Below, one piece after another: positions 27,549 to 36,140 of a stretch of DNA of 64,000 nucleotides (position 1 is the stretch's first letter; every line of letters begins with the position of its first letter). Origin of the DNA: Posidoniimonas polymericola. GTDB taxonomy: Bacteria > Planctomycetota > Planctomycetia > Pirellulales > Lacipirellulaceae. Under the pieces are notes generated by a model. It saw nothing but the letters and a program-made list of their open reading frames with translations, was not told the DNA's origin and did no database searches. The position numbers and the translations under genes are program-made. The DNA is taken from contig NZ_SJPO01000005.1 of the NCBI RefSeq assembly GCF_007859935.1, forward strand, positions 124,001 through 188,000, written 5' to 3'.

Positions 27549-30500
27549 CTACCGCCGCACCACGGCGTAGACGTCGAGCTCGTCGGCGGTCTCGCCGATT
27601 TCGACCGCCTCCGCGGCGGCGTCCTCTGGGTCGTCCCAGCGGTACTCGATCTCCTCGAGGTCGACCCGCGGCGTTGAGAGGGGAGCCTCGCGCTCGATAA
27701 CCGACTCGACCACAACCTCACTGCGTGGGGCGAGCTCCTCGTAGACCGCGTCGAGTTCCTCGAACTCTTCGACCCGCTCGACCGGCGTCAGGTCGAGGTA
27801 GTGGGCCTCGATCGGCTCGGGCTCGGGCGACTCGACGACCTCCTCGACCACTTCTTCAAGGATCTTCTCGACGATCTCCTCAGCGACCACTTCATCGACA
27901 ACCGGCTCCTCGGCCTCGGGCACCTCTTCTACGACCAACTCGTCGTAGCGGCTCGGCAACCGACGGACATCGGCGTTCAGGCTCTTGAAGATCTCCCACA
28001 CGTGCTCGTGGCAGGTGAACACGAACAGCTGGTGCCCCGCCTTGGCGAAGTCGATCATCACCTTGGCGGCGGTGCGGGAGCGTCCCGCGTCGAAGTTCAC
28101 CAGGATGTCGTCTAGCACCATCGGCAGCTGGATGCCCTGTCGGGCGTACATCGCCACCAGCGCCAGCCGGACGCTGAGGAACAGCTGCTCGCGGGTGCCG
28201 CGGCTGAGGGCCTCGACGCCGATCGACTGCCCGTCGGCGTTGTCGACCAGCAGGATATCGTTGGCCAGCGGCGTCCACACGCGGGTGTAGCGGCCACTGG
28301 TCAGCTGGTTCATGTAACGCGAGGCCTCGACCAGGGTCTCCGGCTGGCGGTTGGCCTCGTAATCGCTGCGGATCAGCTCGAGCATCTGGCCAATGACCGC
28401 CCGCTCGCGCCACCGCTCGCCGGCCTGGGCGAGCTGGGCCTCGACCTCGCCGAGCTCCATCCGCCTGTCGGCAATCGTGACGTCCTCGCCGAGCAGCTTC
28501 TGCTGCTCCGCCAGTGCGCCCTCTTGGGTCTGCAGGTCGCGGAGCTCGGCCTCGATCGTCTCGTGCTGTTCGGTGAGGGACTGCCACTCGCTCTCGAGCT
28601 GGCCGATCTTCTCGGGCGCCAGCATCGGGGCAAAGTCGTCCTCGACGCCCAATCGGCCGATTGCGGCGGAGATCTCGCCGGTGACACGCTGGCGGCGGTC
28701 GCGCAGCTCGGCCGCTTCGGCCAGCTTGTCGGCCAGCCGGCGGTAGGCGTCCTCGTCCTCGCAGCGAGCGGTGCGGAACAGCGAATCACGGCGCCCCTCG
28801 AGGCTCTCGATCTCCGCGACGCGGCGTTGCTGCTTCTCCCTGAGCGACTTGCCCCGCTCCATCAGCTTCTTGCGGTGGTCGATGCGAGACTGCTGCAGGC
28901 GGCGTTCGCTCAGCAGGGCCTCGAGCTGCTCGAGCGGCGTCGCGTCCTCCACCACTAGGTCGGCCTCTTCGGCCAGCGAGGTGATCCGCTGCGTGACCCG
29001 CTCGTACTCACGGGCCCGGCGGTCAACCTCATCCTGGCGGTTCTCGGCCTTGAGCTGCCACTCGGCGAGCTGCTCGTACTGGTGCGCCATCGCGACCAGG
29101 TCCTTCGGCGAGATTGAGTCGGGCAGGCCGAGGCTCGCCAGTGCGGCCGACCAGCGGGCCAGCGCGTCTGCCAGCCGGTGCTTGGCGGCGTCGTGCTCGG
29201 CCTCGGCGGCGGCGACCTCCTCGTTGGCCTGGCGGCGCTGGGTCTCGATCGGCAGGGTCCGTTCGAGCTCGGCCAGGTGCCGCTCGGCGTGCTGCAGCTG
29301 CAGGCTGGCAGAGCCGTCGGCGATCTTCAGCTCGGCGCCAACCGCCTTGAGGTCCTGCTCGGCCTCCTTGATCTGTTTGGCCGCGACCTCCATCTGCCGC
29401 TCACAGCCGTCGAGCTCCTCGGCGGCGTTGTCTTCGCGGTAGTATTTGTAGAGCCACACGCTCACCGCCAGCACGAAGCCCAGGAAGGCAAAGAAGCCGC
29501 CGCCCAGCTCCTTGAACGCGGTGTCCGCGTGGGTGAGCCACCACCAGCTTATGATCACGCCGACCATGAACAGGCCGCCCATGAAGAAGAAGCCCTCCAG
29601 CGGGATCACCTGGCGGTCTTCCAGCTCGAAGCTCTGCTCCTCGAGTTCGCGGGCGTGGCGTTCGGCCAGCTCGAGCTTGTTCTCGGCCTGCTGGCGGCGG
29701 CGGAGCCGGGCGACCAGCTCGCCCGCCTCGTTGATGTCGGACGGCAGGCCCATCTTGCCGCCGGCCGCGACGGCGGTCTCGATCTTGGCCTGGTAGTTGC
29801 GCTCGCTGCTGCGGCGGCGGTCGAGGCTCTCGCGGGCCTCGGCCAGGTTCTTCTCGGCCTCGGCGATCGCGCGGCCCTGCGGCTCCAGCTCGTCGACCGT
29901 CTCGCGGGTTAGCACCGGCGCCTCTTCCGGGTCGTGCGACCACAGGGCGGCCAGGCGTGCGTTCTCGCTGTGGATGCGGGCGGTGAGCTGATTGAGCTCG
30001 GCGTCGCCGTGGTCGGCCTCGCGTTCGAGGGCCTCGATCCACTCGCCCTGTTCGCTCAGCGCGTCCAGCCGGCAGCAGCTCCGCATCAGCACCTCGTTGA
30101 CACCCAGCTCGTCGGCCTCTTGGCGGATCTGGCGACGCTGGCCACGGAGGATGTCGCGCTGGCGGGCGTGTTCCTCGATCTCGCCGTTGAGCGCGTCGAG
30201 CTCTTCGATCGCGTTGTCACCCAGCACGTGCAGGTCGGCGTAGCCGAGCAGACGCTCGTCGATGCGGGCCCGCTCGGACCATTGCGGCTTGAGGTTGATG
30301 GCGATCTCAACGCGGCGGGCGGCGCGTTCGGCCTCCTTCAGGCGGCTCCGCGCGTCGCCGACCCGGGCGCCGATCTCGTCGATCTCCACGGCGATCTTCG
30401 ACCACCGCCGGCCCTGGGCGGAGAGGTCGCTGATCGACTTCATCAGCTCGTCGCGGCGGCCGATCAGGTCGCCTATCACGGAGGTCGCCTCGGGCGACTC

Positions 30501-31031
30501 GAGCAATTGTTTGCGAGAAGACCGCAGCCCCTGGATCACGTCGTACAGCGAAACCCGGTCCAGCCCCGAGGTAAGCCGGTAGATCGCCTTGGCGACCTCG
30601 TCGCCGCTGAGGGCGCCGATGGTCTGGATCTCGTCTAGTCCAACGGAGAAAACGTTGGTGTAGGTCGGCTCGTCGACGCCGTCGAGCGCCTCGCGGAGCA
30701 GGCGGTCGCCCTCGGTCTCGCCGTCGGGCCTGAACACGGTGACGCGGCCGCGGTCGTCCTTGTCGCGTTCGGCGTAGCGGGTCGCCTCGAAGACGCCGGC
30801 GTCGCTGGTGAAGCCCATCCGGCCGCCCGGCTTGCCGCCCTCGCGGGGCGGCAGGTACCGCTCGCGGCGTTCTGCCGAGACGCCGTACAGCATGGTCCGC
30901 ATGAACTGCATCAGCGTGGTCTTGCCGGCCTCGTTGGGGCCGTAGAACACGGTGATCTCCGGCGACAGCTTCTTGAGCCGCAGGTCGTGCCAGACGCCGA
31001 AGCCGTCTACGTGCAGGTCGGTGATTCGCAT
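27549..31031 (-). CDS. YhaN-like SMC/Rad50-type ATPase with central membrane hairpin
   Basis: 1160 residues. The N-terminal ABC half has the Rad50/YhaN opening MRITDLHVDGFGVWHDL and Walker A GPNEAGKT (31-38). Long coiled coils (about 170-470 and 540-900) surround two adjacent hydrophobic segments at about 477-532 (FFFMGGLFMVGVIISWWWL and FFAFLGFVLAVSVWLY), predicted to anchor the hinge region in the membrane. The C-terminal half has the ABC signature LSRGTREQLFLSVRLAL, Walker B/D-loop PMVLDDILVNFD, and FTCHEH switch (about 940-1010). A 140-residue acidic Val/Glu-rich tail (VVDEVVAEEIVEKILEEVV and similar) follows. It lies 54 nt after its nuclease-like partner, as in YhaO-YhaN and SbcD-SbcC pairs, pointing to DNA repair or membrane-linked DNA handling. 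Confidence 0.85.
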   Translation of the reverse strand: MRITDLHVDGFGVWHDLRLKKLSPEITVFYGPNEAGKTTLMQFMRTMLYGVSAERRERYLPPREGGKPGGRMGFTSDAGVFEATRYAERDKDDRGRVTVFRPDGETEGDRLLREALDGVDEPTYTNVFSVGLDEIQTIGALSGDEVAKAIYRLTSGLDRVSLYDVIQGLRSSRKQLLESPEATSVIGDLIGRRDELMKSISDLSAQGRRWSKIAVEIDEIGARVGDARSRLKEAERAARRVEIAINLKPQWSERARIDERLLGYADLHVLGDNAIEELDALNGEIEEHARQRDILRGQRRQIRQEADELGVNEVLMRSCCRLDALSEQGEWIEALEREADHGDAELNQLTARIHSENARLAALWSHDPEEAPVLTRETVDELEPQGRAIAEAEKNLAEARESLDRRRSSERNYQAKIETAVAAGGKMGLPSDINEAGELVARLRRRQQAENKLELAERHARELEEQSFELEDRQVIPLEGFFFMGGLFMVGVIISWWWLTHADTAFKELGGGFFAFLGFVLAVSVWLYKYYREDNAAEELDGCERQMEVAAKQIKEAEQDLKAVGAELKIADGSASLQLQHAERHLAELERTLPIETQRRQANEEVAAAEAEHDAAKHRLADALARWSAALASLGLPDSISPKDLVAMAHQYEQLAEWQLKAENRQDEVDRRAREYERVTQRITSLAEEADLVVEDATPLEQLEALLSERRLQQSRIDHRKKLMERGKSLREKQQRRVAEIESLEGRRDSLFRTARCEDEDAYRRLADKLAEAAELRDRRQRVTGEISAAIGRLGVEDDFAPMLAPEKIGQLESEWQSLTEQHETIEAELRDLQTQEGALAEQQKLLGEDVTIADRRMELGEVEAQLAQAGERWRERAVIGQMLELIRSDYEANRQPETLVEASRYMNQLTSGRYTRVWTPLANDILLVDNADGQSIGVEALSRGTREQLFLSVRLALVAMYARQGIQLPMVLDDILVNFDAGRSRTAAKVMIDFAKAGHQLFVFTCHEHVWEIFKSLNADVRRLPSRYDELVVEEVPEAEEPVVDEVVAEEIVEKILEEVVEEVVESPEPEPIEAHYLDLTPVERVEEFEELDAVYEELAPRSEVVVESVIEREAPLSTPRVDLEEIEYRWDDPEDAAAEAVEIGETADELDVYAVVRR

Positions 31032-31085
31032 GGAAGGGTCGGGGGTCAGGGTGAGGGAGGGCGGCCGGGCCGCGCCCCTGGCTTC

Positions 31086-32300
31086 CTATTCGGTTAACAA
31101 CGCCACGCCAAGCTTCTCCGCGCGGTCAAGCAATTCCTGCTTGTCCTGCGGGCGGATGGTCGCCAGCTTGGCGAGCGTCGCGTCGGGGAGTGGTTTGGGC
31201 AGCATGTCCCGCATGTCGAGCACGAAGGCCTCGCTGTTGCGGAGCAGATTAAACTGCCGCAGCAGGTCGCCGAGGATGGTCTCTTGGTCCATCCACTCGT
31301 GCGGGGCGACAAACCGGTCCTGGCAGATAACTTCGTAGCTCCAGCAGGCGGGCTGCTGGCGGCCATCGAACTTCTGCAGGTCGTCGAGCAGCTCTTGGCA
31401 GAGCCCGTCCGCCCGCAGCTTGGCGAGCAGTGGCCCGGCGCCCCGGAGCTTCCACGACACAAGATGATCAATGTCCTGGGTCGACTTGCGGAGCTTCTCC
31501 AGCCGCTCGCGCATCCGGCCGCGGAGCTGTTCGGACGAGGTGCCGTCGGTGAACTCGATAGTCTCGTTGGCCCACCGAACCACGTCGGTCGAGACGAACT
31601 TAGTCTTCGCCTTGCGGGTCTCGTCGACCTGCACGACCGCACAGCCGGCGGGGCCGGCCTCTTCCGGCGAGCGGCCCTGCGGGGTGCCCGGAAAGTGGGC
31701 CACGCCCGGCTCGTGGTCGACCGTCGCGCGGCGGTGGCGGCCGCCGAGCGCCATGTAGTGGACGCGGTCGCCCTCCTTGCCGGGGGCGTCGCTCGTGCCG
31801 TGGGCGACGCCGACCGTGAACAACCCGTGCGCGTCGCGGTGGAAGCCGCTGGCGTTGACCACGCCGTCCTCGTCGCAGCTCATCCCCTGCACCTTGGCGA
31901 TGACCTTGCCGTCGCGGACGAGGTCGTGCTGGCCGACCTTGCCGACCGGGAACATGTGCACGTTCTCCGGCAGCGGCGTGCTGGGGGGCCACAGCTCCGG
32001 GCGGTCGACGCGGCCGCCGGCCCAGAAAACCGGGATGCCGCGGGCCTCGAGCCGGCGGAATTGTTCTAGCAGGAACACCACCGACCGCGGTCCGGCCAGC
32101 GGGATGTCGACCACGTCGCCCGCGAGCAGCAGCGCGTCGGCGTTTTCGGTGAGCGCGGTCTCGAAGACCTGCTCCGCCGCGTGGTACGGCGCGTCGCGCA
32201 GCAGCTCGCGGAGGTGTTCGGGGATGCTCGTCAGCCCAGAAAGCGGCTGCTCGAGGTGCAGGTCGCTCGCGTGAACGAACCGCATTGGCTTGTGCGACAT
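31086..32300 (-). CDS. Mre11/SbcD/YhaO-like metallophosphoesterase with altered metal motifs
   Basis: 404 residues. The N-terminus has FVHASDLHLEQP (Asp13, His15) and LLLAGDVVD (Gly61-Asp62), the first two metallophosphoesterase motifs. The third, normally GNHD/E, reads AGGRVD (about 94-99), without the Asn-His pair. The region equivalent to the last motif (GHxH) reads ALGGRHRR. HGT is retained in VGVAHGTSD. The C-terminal part (about 250-400) is the capping/partner-binding region. The family cuts DNA ends together with an SMC ATPase, and this gene precedes that ATPase. The changes suggest altered or lost nuclease activity; an assembly error is unlikely because the frame stays open. Confidence 0.82.
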   Translation of the reverse strand: MSHKPMRFVHASDLHLEQPLSGLTSIPEHLRELLRDAPYHAAEQVFETALTENADALLLAGDVVDIPLAGPRSVVFLLEQFRRLEARGIPVFWAGGRVDRPELWPPSTPLPENVHMFPVGKVGQHDLVRDGKVIAKVQGMSCDEDGVVNASGFHRDAHGLFTVGVAHGTSDAPGKEGDRVHYMALGGRHRRATVDHEPGVAHFPGTPQGRSPEEAGPAGCAVVQVDETRKAKTKFVSTDVVRWANETIEFTDGTSSEQLRGRMRERLEKLRKSTQDIDHLVSWKLRGAGPLLAKLRADGLCQELLDDLQKFDGRQQPACWSYEVICQDRFVAPHEWMDQETILGDLLRQFNLLRNSEAFVLDMRDMLPKPLPDATLAKLATIRPQDKQELLDRAEKLGVALLTE

Positions 32301-32473
32301 CGACGCCTCCCTGCGTGCGTTTGTGGCCGGTTCGGCTGTTCGCTATCCCTGCGAGCGCGCATGCCTGACCAATGAATCCCCCGCAGTTTACCCCTTGGCT
32401 CCCGATCCACCAACTTCAAAAGACCGGTTCGCACGAAGGTTCGCCGAGAGAATCTCAGGCGGCTGCCCGAGTG

Positions 32474-33274
32474 CTAGCACCCTGCGGCCGAACAAACAGG
32501 CCACAGCCGGCCGCGCGAGTGCACAATCTGCTCGACCCGGACACCGTAGAGCCGAGACAACAGCTCCTCCGTGACCACCTCCGCGGTCGGCCCGGCCGCG
32601 GCGATCTGCCCCTGGTCCATCACCAGCGTCTGCTCCACGCCCGGCATGATCTCCTCGACGTGGTGGGTCACCATCAAGAGCGAAGGGGAACGCTCGTCCC
32701 GCAGCTGCGACTCGAGCCACGCCAGGAACCGTTCGCGGGCGCCGGGGTCCATTCCGGCGCACGGCTCGTCGAGCACCAGCAGCCACGGGTCGGTCATCCG
32801 GGCGCGGGCGACCAGCACCTTCTGCCGCTCGCCCTGTGACAGCACCCGCCACGGGGAGTCGACGATGGCGCCGCAGCCGATGTCGCGGAGCACCTGCTCG
32901 GCCTGCTCGTAGTGGGACGAGGTTGGGTCGACCTGTCCGATCAGCCGCAGGCCGATCTGGCCGATAGCGCCCGACGCCGCGATCTGCAGCGCCGACTGGT
33001 CAGGGGGGACGCGCGCGAGCATCTCGACGCCGACCCAGCCCATCCGGCTGCGGAGCGCGGTCAGGTCCGCCAGCTCCTGGCCGCCGCGGAGCACCTTGCC
33101 CGAGGTCGGCCACTCGTAGCCGCAGGCGACCCGCAGCAGGGTGGTCTTGCCACAGCCGTTGGGGCCCAGCACGGCCCAGTGCTCGCCCGGCATCAGCCGC
33201 CAGTCGACGCCGGTGAGGATGGGCGTCTGGCCCTGTTGGTAGCCGACGCCGCGGAGTTCAATCAGAGGGTTCAT
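32474..33274 (-). CDS. ABC transporter ATP-binding protein (orphan)
   Basis: 266 residues with a complete ATPase core: Walker A LGPNGCGKTTLL (about 37-48), signature LSQGERQKV (a Q replaces the second G of LSGGQ), Walker B WLLVLDEPC, D-loop GMDPGAR, and switch THHVEEI. Architecture and length match importer-type or ModF/YlmA-like single ATPases. No permease or binding protein is adjacent: the flanking genes are the nuclease-like protein (same strand, 173 nt downstream) and a PAS protein (divergent). The substrate cannot be assigned. Like ModF/YlmA it might act without a permease, which is speculation. Confidence 0.88.
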   Translation of the reverse strand: MNPLIELRGVGYQQGQTPILTGVDWRLMPGEHWAVLGPNGCGKTTLLRVACGYEWPTSGKVLRGGQELADLTALRSRMGWVGVEMLARVPPDQSALQIAASGAIGQIGLRLIGQVDPTSSHYEQAEQVLRDIGCGAIVDSPWRVLSQGERQKVLVARARMTDPWLLVLDEPCAGMDPGARERFLAWLESQLRDERSPSLLMVTHHVEEIMPGVEQTLVMDQGQIAAAGPTAEVVTEELLSRLYGVRVEQIVHSRGRLWPVCSAAGC

Positions 33275-33716
33275 GCGCTGTCTTCAGTCGGGCCGCGGTG
33301 GTGCGAGCGAACAGCCGCATCCGGCGGCGCCTAGTGTGTTCTTCCAGAATCCTCGGCGTTCGCCGGCTCTTGGAACGGAACTTGGCTGTCCCCCTGTATT
33401 GTGGGTTTCTTCCGGGGGCGACAACCCAGCCTAAATTCCATTGGGGCGCCACGGCATTGGTTCGCCCTGGGCGCCACGCAATGGCCACAGCGGAATCAGC
33501 GGCACAGATTCTGGCCCTCTCGGTCAGGTTTCAGAGTATGCGAACCCGACACACCGGAGGACAGGGGGCGCCCGATAGAAGCCCTGCCGCCGCTAGAAAC
33601 CCACCCTACCCAAGAACTCCCAAGCGTAGTTTCCCGCCGCAGGGCTCCTCGAATCGTGCTGAGAGTTAAGTTCGAGAGTCAACCACTTTGCTCAGCAGTC
33701 GACCAGGCGAACACGA
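33275..33716. other. Divergent intergenic region between the ABC ATPase and PAS protein genes
   Basis: 442 nt with no believable gene. A near-direct repeat containing GGGCGCCACG occurs twice around 33443-33480 in similar local context (followed by GCATTGG or CAATGG). Promoters for both flanking genes are expected here but no clear -35/-10 pair is seen. Confidence 0.4.
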
Positions 33717-35126
33717 ATGAGTTCAAAGAACATCGTCCCGATCAATGAAGAGCGCGCCTTCGAGGTGCAGGAGCTCTTCTTCTCGGTTACCGACCTCAAG
33801 GGCGTCATCCGGTTCGGCAACGAGGTCTTCACCCGAATCTCCGGGTACGACGAGCCGGACCTGATCGGCAAGCCCCATAACGTCATCCGGCACCCGGATA
33901 TGCCGCGAGCGGTGTTCAAGCTGCTGTGGGACTACCTCGAGTCCGACCGCCCCATCGCCGCGTACGTCAAGAACATGGCCAAGGACGGGCGGTACTACTG
34001 GGTGCTGGCGACCGTCATGCCGATCCCGGGGGGCTACCTCTCGATCCGGCTCAAGCCGACCAGCCCGCTGTTCGCCGCGGTTAAGGGGGTCTACGCCGAA
34101 GCGCTGTCGCTCGAGCGGACCGTCGAGAAGGAGACCGGCAACCGCAAGACCGCCATGGAGGCCGCTACCGGGCTGATCCTCGAGAAGCTCGCCGCCCATG
34201 GTTTTGCCGACTACGACGCCTTCATGAGCGAGGCCTTGTCGCAGGAGCTGGTCTGCCGCGAGGCCCAACTCCGCGAGGTGGGCTACACGGCCCCAACCAG
34301 ATTCGGCGCCGCCAAGAACGCCTACGGGGCGCTCGAAGAGCAGTGCTGCATGCTGGCGTCGAAGCTGACGGCCGTCTTCTCCTCGACCGGCACCTTCAAG
34401 CAACTGAGCGAGGAGCTCTCCAAGAAGTACCAGGCAATCCAAGAGCTCGGCCCGTCGCTGCAGTTCCTGGCCCTCAACGCCCGCATGGCCGCGTCACGTC
34501 TCGGCGACCAGGGCGTGGTCCAGGCCGCCGTGGCGGACGCGCTGGGCGCCAAGAGCAAGCAGGCGGAGGGTTTCATCCACTCGCTGATCGAGCGGATGAC
34601 CCCGCTGCAGCACGCCACGAACAAGCAGGTGTTCGACATCGCGGTCGCCCGGTTCGAGGCCGACATGGCCCACGCCTTCGCCGCCGAACTCAAGGACGCC
34701 CCGCCCGACTCCCACTGCCTGCGTGTGCGTGAGAGCCTGACCGCGGTGACCGACGAGCTCGCGAAGCGGTGCGGCGCGGTGATGGAGTCGATGCAGCTGC
34801 TCGACTACGAGACTCACAAGGCCCAGATCGACGTCCAGGAGCTGATCACCCGGATCGTCGAGATGAAGGCGATCCAGCTGAACGGCAAGATCGAGGCCGC
34901 CGCCAGCGACGCCAAGAGTGACTTCTCGGTGATCTTCGAAGAGGCGTCCCGCTACATCGAGGGGGGACGCACCGACTGCGGGGTCCTGCTCGACGTGCTG
35001 GAGGTCAGCAGCGACGAGATCAACTCGTTCCGTCAGCTCGAGCCCGAGCTGCAGTCCGACCTCCGCACCATGTGCGACACGACCGAGCGGGCCGTCAGTG
35101 GCGGGCTAGAAGCCGTGCCCGCGTAG
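33717..35126 (+). CDS. PAS-domain sensory protein, Aer-like N-terminus with atypical C-terminal helical region
   Basis: 469 residues. The N-terminal PAS domain (about 14-125) has the aerotaxis-type signature GKPHNVIRHPDMPRAVFKLLWD followed by KNMAKDGRYYWVLATVMP. In aerotaxis receptors this domain binds FAD. There is no transmembrane helix. The rest is long helices (about 135-465) with an IQELGPSLQFLALNARMAA stretch and a later ELITRIVEMKAIQLNGKIEAAA stretch; both resemble the coiled-coil core of chemoreceptors, but the canonical CheA/CheW-contacting hairpin tip is not evident. It probably signals redox or energy state through partners not encoded nearby. Confidence 0.8.
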   Translation: MSSKNIVPINEERAFEVQELFFSVTDLKGVIRFGNEVFTRISGYDEPDLIGKPHNVIRHPDMPRAVFKLLWDYLESDRPIAAYVKNMAKDGRYYWVLATVMPIPGGYLSIRLKPTSPLFAAVKGVYAEALSLERTVEKETGNRKTAMEAATGLILEKLAAHGFADYDAFMSEALSQELVCREAQLREVGYTAPTRFGAAKNAYGALEEQCCMLASKLTAVFSSTGTFKQLSEELSKKYQAIQELGPSLQFLALNARMAASRLGDQGVVQAAVADALGAKSKQAEGFIHSLIERMTPLQHATNKQVFDIAVARFEADMAHAFAAELKDAPPDSHCLRVRESLTAVTDELAKRCGAVMESMQLLDYETHKAQIDVQELITRIVEMKAIQLNGKIEAAASDAKSDFSVIFEEASRYIEGGRTDCGVLLDVLEVSSDEINSFRQLEPELQSDLRTMCDTTERAVSGGLEAVPA

Positions 35127-35141
35127 CACAAGAACAGGCCC

Positions 35142-35170
35142 CACCGACCCGCCGCAGCGGCGGGCCGGTG
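35142..35170. terminator. Strong hairpin between convergent genes
   Basis: Two 14-nt arms (35142-35155 and 35157-35170, CACCGACCCGCCGC with GCGGCGGGCCGGTG) pair with one mismatch and almost no loop. It lies between the stops of the PAS protein and the SGNH/PEP-CTERM gene, where a shared terminator would be expected, but no T-run follows on either strand. Confidence 0.45.
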
Positions 35171-35186
35171 AGCCTAATGGCAAACG

Positions 35187-36089
35187 CTACAAACGCCGGC
35201 GGCGGGCAGCCCCAACGAGGCATCCAAGCAGACCGAGGACCACCGCGCCCGGCTCGGGGACCGAGCGGAGGTTGGCGTCGAGCGCCGTGGTGATCAGCAG
35301 GCCATCAGCGGCGGTCAGATTGAGCGAGGTCAACACGCCGCTCAGGTCGATGTCGCTGGTGGTGTCGTCCTCGTAGATGGTCGCGTACAACGCCAGCGCA
35401 TTGAGCAGCGTGCCCCGGTTGCTCGCGTGGTAGTTGACGTCGCCGTAAAAGTTGGCCGGCCAGTTGAGGTCTTCCCACGTGTCGCCAGCGGGCGCAAAGC
35501 GCGCGCTGCCGTCGCCCTCAACAGCGTTGATGTTGTCGGTCGACATTTGATAACCGTCCCGCAATTCTTGCTGCATCTGCGCGGGGCCGCCCGGGAACGC
35601 CGGGGCGCCCCCAGTGTAGTAGCTGTGCCCGTAGCCCCGGGCCCAGGTCTCGTACATCACGGCCTGGGCGCCGGGGCTGTGGTCCTTGACCTTCTGGTAC
35701 AGCGCAAGAGACGAACTCAGGTGCAGCGGCAAGTCACCGATATGGGTCGGCTGGGTCGAGAAGTCCTGCAGCACGACATAGTCCCAATCCTGCCCCGCGG
35801 CGATCCCGGAAGTGATGATCGTCGTGTTGGAGTTCAGGTGGTACTGCAGGCTTTGGCCGTTGACCGACGCGTTGCGGTTGTAGGGGGCAACATGGCCCGC
35901 GGCGACCGCGACGTCCGACAGCACCAGCGGCACCGAGCGCGAGCTGCCGCAGCAGGTCGCGTTGGTGAAACTGTTTCCGTAGTAAAGAATGTTGAGCGGG
36001 TCCGCTGCCGCGGCCAGACCGGCCGACAGCAGCGCACCCAGCCCGAGCGACAGGGCGACGCCCCACCGCGAGGCAAACCGAGTAGCCAT
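35187..36089 (-). CDS. SGNH-hydrolase-like PEP-CTERM protein
   Basis: 300 residues from the ATG at 36089, chosen because it has AGGAAC upstream and begins with the signal peptide (MATRFASRWGVALSLGLGAL, then ALA-type cleavage); an ATG 24 nt further out is possible. The mature part resembles SGNH/GDSL-like hydrolases: LNILYYGNSFT at the start (nucleophile Ser block), VVLQDFST, and DVNYHASNRGTLLNALALY near the end, holding the expected Asp/His pair. The C-terminus is a PEP-CTERM sorting signal (VPEPGAVVLGLLGCLVGAARRRR), so export and exosortase processing are expected. The ester substrate is unknown. A second PEP-CTERM gene lies 51 nt upstream on the same strand. Confidence 0.83.
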   Translation of the reverse strand: MATRFASRWGVALSLGLGALLSAGLAAAADPLNILYYGNSFTNATCCGSSRSVPLVLSDVAVAAGHVAPYNRNASVNGQSLQYHLNSNTTIITSGIAAGQDWDYVVLQDFSTQPTHIGDLPLHLSSSLALYQKVKDHSPGAQAVMYETWARGYGHSYYTGGAPAFPGGPAQMQQELRDGYQMSTDNINAVEGDGSARFAPAGDTWEDLNWPANFYGDVNYHASNRGTLLNALALYATIYEDDTTSDIDLSGVLTSLNLTAADGLLITTALDANLRSVPEPGAVVLGLLGCLVGAARRRRL

Positions 36090-36140
36090 TGGGGTGTTCC
36101 TGGTTGAAGTCATCTACCTAGCAAGCACAAGGAAACACCG

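Noticed and set aside
33298-33669. 123-residue plus-strand frame in the ABC/PAS gap
   Set aside because: No ribosome binding site, Arg/Pro/Ser-rich, begins inside the ABC gene's upstream region, and has no motif.
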